From Bacillus safensis FO-36b (GTDB lineage: Bacteria; Bacillota; Bacilli; Bacillales; Bacillaceae): 64,000 nt of DNA. The stretch covers positions 186,001 to 250,000 of the forward strand of contig NZ_ASJD01000003.1 of the NCBI RefSeq assembly GCF_000691165.1, read 5' to 3'. Below are positions 18,290 to 27,065 of the stretch, in pieces; position 1 is the stretch's first letter; every line of letters starts with the position of its first letter. Both the position numbers and the translations under genes were made by a program. The notes below the pieces were generated by a model. That model was not told the origin of the DNA. It saw nothing but the letters and a program-made list of their open reading frames with translations, and made no database searches.

Positions 18290-21200
18290 ATGTCACAGAG
18301 AACAATTCAAAAGGTTCTAGTTGCAAACAGAGGGGAAATCGCTATCAGAGTCTTCAGGGCCTGTACAGAGCTCAACTTACGTACAGTGGCCATTTATTCC
18401 AAAGAAGACTCTGGCTCTTATCATCGCTATAAAGCTGATGAAGCATATCTAGTTGGAGAAGGGAAAAAACCGATTGATGCCTACCTCGATATCGAGGGGA
18501 TCATCGAAATTGCAAAACGAAATGACGTGGATGCGATTCATCCAGGCTACGGATTTTTATCCGAAAACATTCATTTTGCAAGACGATGCGAAGAGGAAGG
18601 CATTCAATTTATCGGTCCAACTTCTCAGCATTTAGATATGTTTGGAGATAAAGTAAAGGCGAGAGATGAAGCGAAAAAAGCTGGTATTCCAGTCATTCCA
18701 GGAAGTGACGGACCAGTTGATTCGGTCGAAGAAGTCGAAAAATTCGGTGAAGAATACGGTTACCCGTTTATTATTAAAGCTTCACTAGGCGGCGGCGGCC
18801 GGGGTATGCGCATTGTCAGATCAAAAGAAGAGCTGAAGGAAGCCTATGACCGTGCGAAGTCAGAGGCAAAAGCTGCTTTTGGAAATGACGAAGTATACGT
18901 TGAAAAGCTGATTGAAAATCCAAAACATATTGAAGTGCAGGTGATTGGAGACAATCACGGCAATATCATTCATTTATATGAGCGTGACTGCTCTGTTCAA
19001 AGGCGGCATCAAAAGGTCATTGAAGTGGCGCCAAGTGTGTCTCTAACAGATCAATTGCGTGAAGATATTTGCGAAGCAGCTGTCCAGCTGGCCAAGAATG
19101 TATCATACATTAATGCAGGGACTGTAGAATTCCTTGTTGCAAATGGAGAGTTTTACTTTATTGAAGTCAATCCAAGGGTGCAGGTAGAACACACGATTAC
19201 AGAAATGATCACAGGTGTCGATATCGTTCAAACCCAAATTCTTGTTGCAAAGGGGCATAACCTTCACAGCAAAGAAGTTGGTATTCCAAAGCAAGAAGAT
19301 ATCTTTACACACGGCTTTGCCATTCAATCAAGGGTCACAACAGAAGATCCTTTAAATGACTTTATGCCAGACACAGGAAAAATTATGGCCTACCGCTCAG
19401 GTGGGGGATTTGGTGTACGTCTTGATACAGGGAACAGCTTCCAAGGTGCGGTCATTACACCTTATTACGACTCACTATTGGTCAAGCTGTCTACATGGGC
19501 GCTCACGTTTGATCAAGCGGCTGCTAAAATGGTTCGAAATTTACAAGAATTCAGGATTCGCGGGATTAAAACTAACATCCCATTTCTTGAAAATGTGGCT
19601 AAGCATGAGAAGTTCCTAAAAGGGGAATACGATACATCGTTTATCGACTCAACGCCAGAGCTATTTAATTTCCCTAAGCAAAAAGACCGTGGAACGAAGA
19701 TGCTGACTTATATTGGTAACGTTACCATTAATGGGTTCCCGGGTATTGCGGAGAAAAAGAAGCCTCATTTTGACAAGCCAGACGTACCGAAGCTTCCTCT
19801 TAATCAAGAGATTCCGTCTGGGACAAAACAATTGTTAGATACGCATGGACCTGAGGGACTTGCCAACTGGGTAAAAGAACAAAATAACGTCCTTTTAACT
19901 GACACAACCTTTAGAGATGCGCATCAGTCTCTGCTTGCGACACGCTTCAGAACACATGATTTAAAGAAAGTTGCCCAGCCGACAGCAGGTTTATGGCCAG
20001 AGCTGTTTAGTATGGAAATGTGGGGCGGGGCTACATTTGATGTTGCGTACCGTTTCTTAAAAGAAGATCCTTGGGAACGATTGAAAGAGCTTCGTCAAGA
20101 AGTGCCAAACACGCTGTTCCAAATGCTGTTAAGATCATCAAATGCTGTCGGATATACAAACTATCCGGATAATGTGATCAAAGCATTTGTAAAAGAATCA
20201 GCCGAGGCAGGCATTGATGTGTTCCGTATTTTCGACAGCTTAAACTGGGTCAAAGGCATGACGCTTGCCATTGATTCTGTTCGGGAATCAGGCAAAGTGG
20301 CAGAGGCGGCCATTTGTTATACGGGAGATATTCTTGATCCATCTCGTCCAAAATATGATCTTGATTACTATGTATCTCTTGCAAAAGAGCTTGAATCTGC
20401 CGGCGCGCATATTTTAGGTATTAAAGATATGGCGGGGCTATTAAAACCGCAGGCAGCCTACGAGCTAGTCTCTGCTTTAAAAGATGAGCTTACGATCCCT
20501 ATCCACCTTCATACGCATGACACGAGTGGAAATGGACTGTTCACCTATGCAAGAGCGATTGATGCAGGTGTTGATATTGTGGATGTTGCCGTCAGCTCTA
20601 TGGCAGGACTCACATCGCAGCCAAGTGCAAGCTCACTTTATTATGCTTTAGATGGACATGAAAGAAAGCCAGACATGAATGTCCAATCTGTCGAACGCCT
20701 TTCTCAATACTGGGATTCCGTCAGAAAATACTATCATGAATTTGAAAGCGGCATGAATTCGCCTCATACAGAAATTTATGAGCATGAAATGCCTGGCGGT
20801 CAATATAGTAACTTGCAGCAGCAGGCGAAAGGTGTCGGTCTTGGCGAGCGCTGGAATGAAGTAAAGGAAATGTACAGACGTGTGAATGACATGTTTGGTG
20901 ATATTGTAAAGGTAACACCATCCTCTAAAGTAGTTGGAGATATGGCACTTTACATGGTGCAAAATGATCTAACAGAAGAAGATGTTTATGAAAAAGGCGC
21001 AACACTAGACTTCCCGGATTCTGTTGTGGAATTATTTAAAGGCTATTTAGGCCAGCCGCATGGCGGATTCCCAGAAAAGCTGCAAAAGCTGATTTTAAAA
21101 GGGGAAGAGCCTCTTACTGTCAGACCTGGTGAGAAGCTGAAGCCAGTGGACTTTGAAGACATTAAGAAGCAGTTCAAAGAATCTCATGACCTGACGTTAA

Positions 21201-21736
21201 CAGAGCAAGACGCAATTGCGTATGCCTTATATCCGAAAGTCTTTTCTGAATTTGTCCAAACAGCAGAAAGCTATGGTGACATCTCTGTTCTTGATACACC
21301 AACGTTCTTCTACGGGATGAGGCTTGGAGAAGAGATTGAGGTAGAAATCGAAAAAGGAAAAACCCTGATTGTCAAACTCGTATCAATTGGTGAACCGAAT
21401 CCAGATGCCACAAGAGTTCTTTACTTTGAGTTAAATGGCCAGCCGCGTGAAGTGGTGATTAAGGATGAAAGCATCAAATCCTCCGTTCAAGAAAAAATGA
21501 AGGCGGACCGTTCAAATCCAAATCACATCGCCGCATCGATGCCAGGCACTGTCATTAAAGTACTCGTGGAAAAAGGGCAGAAAATTTCACAAGGTGAGCA
21601 TTTGATGATCAATGAAGCCATGAAAATGGAAACGACTGTACAAGCACCATTTTCTGCGGTCGTAGATGAAATACATGTGACAAATGGAGAACCGATTCAA
21701 ACCGGTGATCTGTTAATCGTATTAAAGCCTGAATAA
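18290..21736 (+). CDS. pycA: Pyruvate carboxylase
   Basis: 1148 residues from ATG 18290, seven bases after GGAGG; the in-frame GTG at 18284 is too close to it, and 1148 is exactly the B. subtilis length. It carboxylates pyruvate to oxaloacetate to refill the TCA cycle. Domain order: biotin carboxylase (about 1-450, with ATP-grasp glycine loop KASLGGGGRGM), a carboxyltransferase barrel (from about residue 530, TDTTFRDAHQSL and the metal ligand motif HLHTHDTSGNG), a PYC tetramerisation region, and a C-terminal biotinyl domain with the biotin lysine in NEAMKMETT. It is a single gene with its own promoter and terminator. Confidence 0.97.
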   Translation: MSQRTIQKVLVANRGEIAIRVFRACTELNLRTVAIYSKEDSGSYHRYKADEAYLVGEGKKPIDAYLDIEGIIEIAKRNDVDAIHPGYGFLSENIHFARRCEEEGIQFIGPTSQHLDMFGDKVKARDEAKKAGIPVIPGSDGPVDSVEEVEKFGEEYGYPFIIKASLGGGGRGMRIVRSKEELKEAYDRAKSEAKAAFGNDEVYVEKLIENPKHIEVQVIGDNHGNIIHLYERDCSVQRRHQKVIEVAPSVSLTDQLREDICEAAVQLAKNVSYINAGTVEFLVANGEFYFIEVNPRVQVEHTITEMITGVDIVQTQILVAKGHNLHSKEVGIPKQEDIFTHGFAIQSRVTTEDPLNDFMPDTGKIMAYRSGGGFGVRLDTGNSFQGAVITPYYDSLLVKLSTWALTFDQAAAKMVRNLQEFRIRGIKTNIPFLENVAKHEKFLKGEYDTSFIDSTPELFNFPKQKDRGTKMLTYIGNVTINGFPGIAEKKKPHFDKPDVPKLPLNQEIPSGTKQLLDTHGPEGLANWVKEQNNVLLTDTTFRDAHQSLLATRFRTHDLKKVAQPTAGLWPELFSMEMWGGATFDVAYRFLKEDPWERLKELRQEVPNTLFQMLLRSSNAVGYTNYPDNVIKAFVKESAEAGIDVFRIFDSLNWVKGMTLAIDSVRESGKVAEAAICYTGDILDPSRPKYDLDYYVSLAKELESAGAHILGIKDMAGLLKPQAAYELVSALKDELTIPIHLHTHDTSGNGLFTYARAIDAGVDIVDVAVSSMAGLTSQPSASSLYYALDGHERKPDMNVQSVERLSQYWDSVRKYYHEFESGMNSPHTEIYEHEMPGGQYSNLQQQAKGVGLGERWNEVKEMYRRVNDMFGDIVKVTPSSKVVGDMALYMVQNDLTEEDVYEKGATLDFPDSVVELFKGYLGQPHGGFPEKLQKLILKGEEPLTVRPGEKLKPVDFEDIKKQFKESHDLTLTEQDAIAYALYPKVFSEFVQTAESYGDISVLDTPTFFYGMRLGEEIEVEIEKGKTLIVKLVSIGEPNPDATRVLYFELNGQPREVVIKDESIKSSVQEKMKADRSNPNHIAASMPGTVIKVLVEKGQKISQGEHLMINEAMKMETTVQAPFSAVVDEIHVTNGEPIQTGDLLIVLKPE

Positions 21737-21742
21737 GAAGTG

Positions 21743-21771
21743 AGACACATCCACCGTGATGTGTCTTTTTT
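21743..21771 (+). terminator. pycA terminator
   Basis: AGACACATC (21743-21751) pairs with GATGTGTCT (21758-21766), then a T-run. Confidence 0.9.
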
Positions 21772-21834
21772 GAGCGCATTAAAATGTGCAGCAGCCAGTG
21801 AGAGTGATTACACTATAGAGTGAGGTGAAGAAGG

Positions 21835-23271
21835 TTGGACAACATTGTTGTGATTTGGTTTCGCCGGGATATGCGATTAGATGATCATATCGCCTTATCA
21901 AAAGCGATCACATATGCAAAAAAACACGAGTACAAATTATTTGCTCTTTATCATCTAGATCCATTTTTTACTGAAATGGACCTCGATTTAAACAACGAAC
22001 ATTTTTTTCAAAGCTTGGCGCATTTTATCAAGAAAGCAAGAGAATCTCAAATGTATGTTCATCTTCTCTATGGTGATGTCTTGCGTGCCTTTCAGCAAGT
22101 TATCGATGTGTATGACATCAAAGCTGTCTTTTTTAATGAAGATCAAGTGGGAATCGGTCAAAAGCGTGACCATCAAGTAACCGCTTTTTTAGAAAAGAAG
22201 GGCATTCATGTATCAAAATGGCAAGATACACACCTTCACGGGGCGCAAGATATCTTAAAAAGGGATGGCACTCATTATCAAGTGTTTACTCCATACTATC
22301 AATCATGGCGAAAGCAAGAGAAGCAGCCTGTGATAAAAGTTGACAAATCATTTCTCAGCAGCGCTCATACGATTTGTGATGAGTCACTTTCACACAAAGG
22401 GAATGACAAACTACGCAGTATAATCATGAGATGCTCAAGAAAATTTGATCAAATCGGTTCACGCAAAGCGATGAACACGCTGCATGACTTTATCCAAAAA
22501 AGACTAACACGTTACCATGAAAAACGAGATATGCCATCTGTTTTTGGAACGAGCAAGCTGTCACGTTTCTTGAAAACAGGGACTATCTCAATTCGAACGA
22601 TCTTTTATGCGGTACATGAGGAAGCACTGTTTGAAGACGAGGGCAGAGAAACCTTTATCAAAGAGCTGGCGTGGCGAGATTTTTACCATATGATTTATGC
22701 TCATTATCCAGAAATGAAAGAAAAAGAAATCAATTCAGCGTTTCAAGGGATGAAATGGAATGAAGATGAGACGCTGTTTGAAGCATGGTGTAAAGGTGAA
22801 ACAGGCTTTCCTCTCGTTGATGCAGGGATGAGACAGTTAAATGAGGAAGGCTGGATGCATAACCGTTTAAGGATGGTCACCGCCTCATTTTTAACAAAGG
22901 ATTATTTGATTGATTGGAGAAAGGGAGAATCGTATTTTGCAAAAAAGCTTGTGGATTATGATGAGGCTTCGAATATCGGAGGATTTCAGTGGGCAGCTTC
23001 TGTTGGGACAGATGCCGTGCCGTACTTCCGTATTTTTAACCCAACGACCCAGTCAAAGCGGTTTGATCCAAGCGGGGAATATATTAGAAGATATGTACGA
23101 GAGCTAGAGCATGTTGAGGAAAAATGGATTCATGAACCAAGTAAAATGCCGATAGATGAACAACGGAAATCGAGCTGTGTGCTGGGTGATACATACCCGC
23201 TGCCGACAGTTGATCACAAGGAAAGACGCAAAAAAGCCATCTCGCTATTCGAAGAAGCAAAACGACAATAA
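21835..23271 (+). CDS. phr: DNA photolyase (class I CPD type)
   Basis: 478 residues from TTG 21835, seven bases after GAGGTG. It uses light and reduced FAD to split UV-induced pyrimidine dimers. The N-terminal antenna domain starts VVIWFRRDMRLDDH. The C-terminal FAD/DNA-binding domain has ELAWRDFY, GFPLVDAGMRQL, the WMHNRLRM motif and DYDEASNIGGFQWAAS followed by GTDAVPYFRIFNP. The gene lies between pycA and ctaA, which are neighbours in B. subtilis 168, a species I know to lack photolyase, so it is a lineage-specific insertion or a loss in B. subtilis. Base composition looks like the neighbours, arguing against a very recent foreign origin. It shares a terminator region with ctaA. Confidence 0.93.
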   Translation: MDNIVVIWFRRDMRLDDHIALSKAITYAKKHEYKLFALYHLDPFFTEMDLDLNNEHFFQSLAHFIKKARESQMYVHLLYGDVLRAFQQVIDVYDIKAVFFNEDQVGIGQKRDHQVTAFLEKKGIHVSKWQDTHLHGAQDILKRDGTHYQVFTPYYQSWRKQEKQPVIKVDKSFLSSAHTICDESLSHKGNDKLRSIIMRCSRKFDQIGSRKAMNTLHDFIQKRLTRYHEKRDMPSVFGTSKLSRFLKTGTISIRTIFYAVHEEALFEDEGRETFIKELAWRDFYHMIYAHYPEMKEKEINSAFQGMKWNEDETLFEAWCKGETGFPLVDAGMRQLNEEGWMHNRLRMVTASFLTKDYLIDWRKGESYFAKKLVDYDEASNIGGFQWAASVGTDAVPYFRIFNPTTQSKRFDPSGEYIRRYVRELEHVEEKWIHEPSKMPIDEQRKSSCVLGDTYPLPTVDHKERRKKAISLFEEAKRQ

Positions 23272-23274
23272 AGA

Positions 23275-23310
23275 ATCCCCCTCTCTACATGAAAGGGGGA
23301 TACAATTTTT
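23275..23310. terminator. Terminator between phr and ctaA
   Basis: ATCCCCC (23275-23281) pairs with GGGGGAT (23295-23301), followed by ACAATTTTT. It mainly serves phr; ctaA ends just beyond it on the opposite strand. Confidence 0.8.
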
Positions 23311-24232
23311 ATCTAAATGGCTCTTTGCTTTCATATTTAAACCGGGCAATAAGTAAGCAGAAGTAGCATAGTACCCCAAACAAACAAGAAATAAAGAATG
23401 AATGAGCCAGCGCGTAACCAAGTGCAAGCTGAGAATAAACAGACATCACACCTGAAATGGCTTGAAGTGTAATCAGAATGGCTGAGATAATCCACCCATA
23501 ATAAAGCTGCTTCTGTTCTTTATAATGTTTTATGGCATGGAACATAGCGACAAATATCCAGACGAATAAAAGAAGTGCTGCTGCTCGGTGAGACATTTGA
23601 ACCCACTGATTAAAATACGCTGGAAGCGCACCGTCTTTTGAACAAAACGGGAAGACAGAACAAGCAAGGCTTGACTTTGTATGTCTCACATAAGCGCCCG
23701 TATATACCACGATATACGTATACGTAATCAACCCATAAATATGGAACTGCATTTTTTTGCCGATATGAAGCGGCTTCACAAGCTTTGTTTCAGATCTGGT
23801 TGCTTCAAAGACAAGAAGTGCAAGCAGTAATACTGAAGCAAATGAAATGAGTGAAATACCGAAGTGCAGTGCCATCACAAGTGCGTTAGAACCAAATACG
23901 ACGGCAAGAGCTCCTAACAGCGCTTGAAGCATTAAAAATATAATGGACATGATGACCAAAAATTTGGTTTCACGGAATACTGGACTAATTTTTTTCCAGC
24001 ATAAGACCGCCAGTGCCAGAACAAGAATGGTGGAAACCCCTGTTGACATGCGGTGACTCCATTCGATGATGGAAGCGGGGTTCATTTCAGGAAAGAAACG
24101 ACCGTGGCAAAGGGGCCACTGTCTACCGCAGCCAAGACCCGAACCGGTTTTCGTCACAAGCGCACCGCCAATCAGCACGATCAGCATCACAAACGTTGTG
24201 ATCACGCTCAATAGCCTTAAAGCAAATTTCAT
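23309..24232 (-). CDS. ctaA: Haem A synthase
   Basis: 307 residues from ATG 24232; a TTG directly before it (24235) is nearer the ribosome binding site AAGGTG and may be used instead. It oxidises haem O to haem A for cytochrome a-type oxidases. Eight membrane helices are expected. Both conserved cysteine pairs of the Bacillus type are present (GCGRQWPLC in the first extracellular loop and ACSVFPFC in the third), as are conserved His residues (EWSHR, ALHFGIS, SHRAAAL, AHSFF). Divergent from ctaB, which supplies its substrate. Confidence 0.95.
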   Translation of the reverse strand: MKFALRLLSVITTFVMLIVLIGGALVTKTGSGLGCGRQWPLCHGRFFPEMNPASIIEWSHRMSTGVSTILVLALAVLCWKKISPVFRETKFLVIMSIIFLMLQALLGALAVVFGSNALVMALHFGISLISFASVLLLALLVFEATRSETKLVKPLHIGKKMQFHIYGLITYTYIVVYTGAYVRHTKSSLACSVFPFCSKDGALPAYFNQWVQMSHRAAALLLFVWIFVAMFHAIKHYKEQKQLYYGWIISAILITLQAISGVMSVYSQLALGYALAHSFFISCLFGVLCYFCLLIARFKYESKEPFR

Positions 24233-24235
24233 CAA

Positions 24236-24625
24236 ATTATTTCACCTTCTCTAAAAAACTTCTGATGTAAATGAAAACCTCACATGCTCTCAAGTTTAAG
24301 CCAAATGCGTGTTCTGTTGCAATTCATAATGACCAAAGTTCACAAAAAAATGATATGTTAGTTCACAAAGTTTACAGATTTAGAGTGCTTGATCTTTCTT
24401 TGACAGTCTGATAGAAATAGAGGAGAGAATATTTCATTTTGCACCGCCTTCTGAAACACACATATATCCTAATAAATTCACGAAAAGTTCACAAATAACT
24501 TCAAGTTTGTCGTTTATTATTTAATAGGATGTTTTTTTACAGCTGTTTATCTTGTATGATAGAGTTGTAATGATTTTACGTGTCATTCGTTCGTTTGAAG
24601 GTTTGGGCAAGGGAGGTTATACACA
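24236..24625. promoter_or_regulatory. ctaA-ctaB divergent regulatory region with four TTCACAAA-type boxes
   Basis: This 390-base gap holds no gene. It contains TTCACAAA at 24339-24346, 24362-24369 and 24488-24495, and TTCACGAA at 24477-24484. Read on the minus strand these are TTTGTGAA, which fits the ResD consensus TTTGTGAAT reported for B. subtilis, where ctaA is a known ResDE target. One pair lies about 105-135 bases before ctaA; the other, 11 bases apart, lies about 130-150 bases before ctaB. A -10-like TATGAT at 24555-24560 has no good -35 box, which suits an activated promoter for ctaB. Confidence 0.6.
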
Positions 24626-25543
24626 TTGGCAAATTCCAAAACAGCCGCGGAAGCAGCTATTCATGGACAAATAGAAGAAACAACAGCGTGGAAAGATTTT
24701 CTTGCTCTGATTAAAATGGGCATCGTCAATTCCAATTTCATTACGACATTTACTGGAATGTGGCTTGCTTTTTATTTTACAGGTATGAGTTTTCTTGGAA
24801 ATCTTGATATTGTGCTGTTAACAATGATTGGTTCTTCTCTTATTATTGCCGGTTCATGCGCAATTAATAATGCGTTTGACCGTGATATTGATATATTAAT
24901 GGAAAGAACAAAAACAAGACCGACGGTTACAGGTAAAATTCAGCCGGGGCAAGCGTATGCATTTGGCATTCTGCTTGTTGTATTAGGACTCATTATGCTT
25001 CTGATGACAACCATTACATCAGCAGTGATTGGATTTATTGGAGTCTTTACTTATGCGGTTCTTTACACCATGTGGTCTAAACGCCATTACACGATCAATA
25101 CAGTTATCGGAAGTGTATCTGGCGCGGTTCCGCCATTAATCGGCTGGACAGCTGTCACAGGTACAATCGACACAACGGCTTGGGTTTTGTTTATGATTAT
25201 GTTCATTTGGCAAATCCCGCACTTCCTGTCACTTGCGATTAAGAAAACGGAAGATTACCGTAAGGCGGGCATTCCAATGCTGCCAGTTGTTTACGGCTTT
25301 GAAGTCACAAAACGCCAGATCATCATTTGGACAGCATGTCTTCTACCGCTTCCATTTTTCTTAGGTGGATTAGGATGGCCGATTGTCGCACTTGGTACAT
25401 TGCTTAATATTGGATGGCTTGTTATTGGCCTTATGGGCTTTAAAATGAAAGACATCATGAAGTGGTCGACGCTCATGTTCGTTTATTCATTAAACTACTT
25501 AACCATCTTTTTCGTAGCGATGATTATTATTACACTATTCTAG
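24626..25543 (+). CDS. ctaB: Haem O synthase (protohaem farnesyltransferase)
   Basis: 305 residues from TTG 24626 behind GGGAGG. A UbiA-family prenyltransferase with about nine membrane helices; it adds the farnesyl group to haem B. The prenyl diphosphate-binding aspartate motif [15 protein letters not shown] and the second loop ([15 protein letters not shown]) are present. A terminator follows, so ctaC-G form a separate unit. Confidence 0.95.
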   Translation: MANSKTAAEAAIHGQIEETTAWKDFLALIKMGIVNSNFITTFTGMWLAFYFTGMSFLGNLDIVLLTMIGSSLIIAGSCAINNAFDRDIDILMERTKTRPTVTGKIQPGQAYAFGILLVVLGLIMLLMTTITSAVIGFIGVFTYAVLYTMWSKRHYTINTVIGSVSGAVPPLIGWTAVTGTIDTTAWVLFMIMFIWQIPHFLSLAIKKTEDYRKAGIPMLPVVYGFEVTKRQIIIWTACLLPLPFFLGGLGWPIVALGTLLNIGWLVIGLMGFKMKDIMKWSTLMFVYSLNYLTIFFVAMIIITLF

Positions 25544-25612
25544 AGTGAAATACACTTTGATCACATCAAAACAATGGCTATATCTTATAACACAACATTT
25601 TCTAACAACTAT

Positions 25613-25651
25613 GAAAGCCGCCTGATATTCAGTTCTATTTAGGCGGCTTTC
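25613..25651 (+). terminator. ctaB terminator
   Basis: GAAAGCCGCCT (25613-25623) pairs perfectly with AGGCGGCTTTC (25641-25651). The T tail is short. Confidence 0.75.
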
Positions 25652-25708
25652 TGTTTATACATAGATGGTATTTTGAGTAAAAACATCATTTTTTTATGAA
25701 AAGAGGAA

Positions 25709-25724
25709 ATGTAAGTGCTTTTAT
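25709..25724 (+). promoter_or_regulatory. Degenerate cre-like site before ctaC
   Basis: ATGTAAGTGCTTTTAT resembles the CcpA box but has two mismatches at conserved positions. Carbon catabolite control of ctaC-F is known in B. subtilis, so the site is plausible, not established. Confidence 0.3.
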
Positions 25725-25822
25725 AAGAGGCGGGGGTTATAGATGGGTGAGAAGTGATTTTATAAATAAGAGGTAAAAAGCGAAAGGCAAAGGAGATCAA
25801 GCAAAAGGGGTTGGGACAAATT

Positions 25823-26890
25823 ATGATAAGAAAATGGCGTGTTTATTCACTGTTTCTCTTACTGACGCTCGTTTTGGCGGGCTGTGGTGAACCATACTTA
25901 TCAACACTCAAGCCAGTTGGGGAAGTAGCAGATAAACAGTTTTTCCTAACGGTACTGAGTACACTTATTATGGTTCTTGTCGTCATTGTTGTATCGATCA
26001 TTTTCTTTTACGTCATCATTAAATTCAAACGTTCTAAAGTGGGAGAAGATACGATTCCAAAGCAGGTGGAAGGGAACCGCAACTTGGAAATCACATGGAC
26101 AGCGATTCCGATTCTTCTACTCATTATTCTCGTTGTACCTGTTGTTGCATACACGCTTGAACTAGGGGACACAAGCGCTATGGATAAGAAAAAACGAGAT
26201 CCTGAAAAGACACTTGTTGTTAATGTAAGGGCCAGCTTATATTGGTGGGAATTTGAATACCCTGATTATGGGATTGTCACAAGTCAGGAATTGATCGTAC
26301 CAACAGATCAAAAGGTGTATTTTAAGCTGAAAGCATCCGATGTCAAACACTCATTCTGGATTCCATCGGCTGGCGGTAAAATTGATACAAACACAGATAA
26401 TGAGAACAAATTTTATTTAACCTTTGACTCGAAACGAACGAAAGATGCAGGGGAATATTTCTACGGGAAATGTGCGGAGCTTTGCGGGCCGTCACATGCT
26501 TTAATGGACTTTAAAGTTAAAACGCTTTCTCAAGATGAGTTCTTAGGATGGACGAAAAAAATGGCTGATTACAAGAAGCCTGAATCCACAAAGGATCTCG
26601 CTTTAGAGGGTGAAAAGCTATTTAAAGAGAAAAACTGCTTAAGCTGTCACGCAGTAGAGCCTGGTGACAAGCGGCCGGAAGCAGCAAGGACAGCACCAAA
26701 CCTTGCGACCTTCGGAGAGCGAACGAAAGTAGCTGGAATCAAAGACATGAACAAAGAAAATGTGAAAGCATGGCTGAAAGATCCGGAAAGCTTTAAACCA
26801 GGTAATAAAATGACAGGAACGTACCCTAAATTAAATGACTCAGAAGCAGATGCACTTTACGAGTATTTAAAAGGTCTTAAAATCGAGTAA
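25823..26890 (+). CDS. ctaC: Cytochrome caa3 oxidase subunit II with fused cytochrome c
   Basis: 355 residues from ATG 25823 (a TTG at 25811 in frame abuts the AAAGGGG site and adds four residues; less likely). It is a lipoprotein: signal peptide with lipobox LAGC. Two membrane helices follow, then the cupredoxin domain with the binuclear CuA motif CAELCGPSH. The C-terminal 90 residues are a cytochrome c domain with haem-binding CLSCH. Electrons enter here from cytochrome c and pass to CtaD. Confidence 0.95.
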   Translation: MIRKWRVYSLFLLLTLVLAGCGEPYLSTLKPVGEVADKQFFLTVLSTLIMVLVVIVVSIIFFYVIIKFKRSKVGEDTIPKQVEGNRNLEITWTAIPILLLIILVVPVVAYTLELGDTSAMDKKKRDPEKTLVVNVRASLYWWEFEYPDYGIVTSQELIVPTDQKVYFKLKASDVKHSFWIPSAGGKIDTNTDNENKFYLTFDSKRTKDAGEYFYGKCAELCGPSHALMDFKVKTLSQDEFLGWTKKMADYKKPESTKDLALEGEKLFKEKNCLSCHAVEPGDKRPEAARTAPNLATFGERTKVAGIKDMNKENVKAWLKDPESFKPGNKMTGTYPKLNDSEADALYEYLKGLKIE

Positions 26891-27065
26891 CGCCTAGAGC
26901 AGATATTCAAGAGGGTATGTGATCGATGTGAAGTTTTTGTTAAGAGCTCCCGAATATGTCTCTACAACCGAGAAGCCGTCATCTGTCAGACATAGTCTGC
27001 TTAAAGGATCGTGAAGAAAGACATCTATATGAAAAGGGGCAAATGGGAGATAAGAGGGGGATTTC

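Noticed and set aside
26929..27014. Short GTG-started frame (about 28 codons) between ctaC and ctaD
   Set aside because: Poor ribosome binding site spacing, no homologue known to me and no coupling with ctaD; probably untranslated leader.
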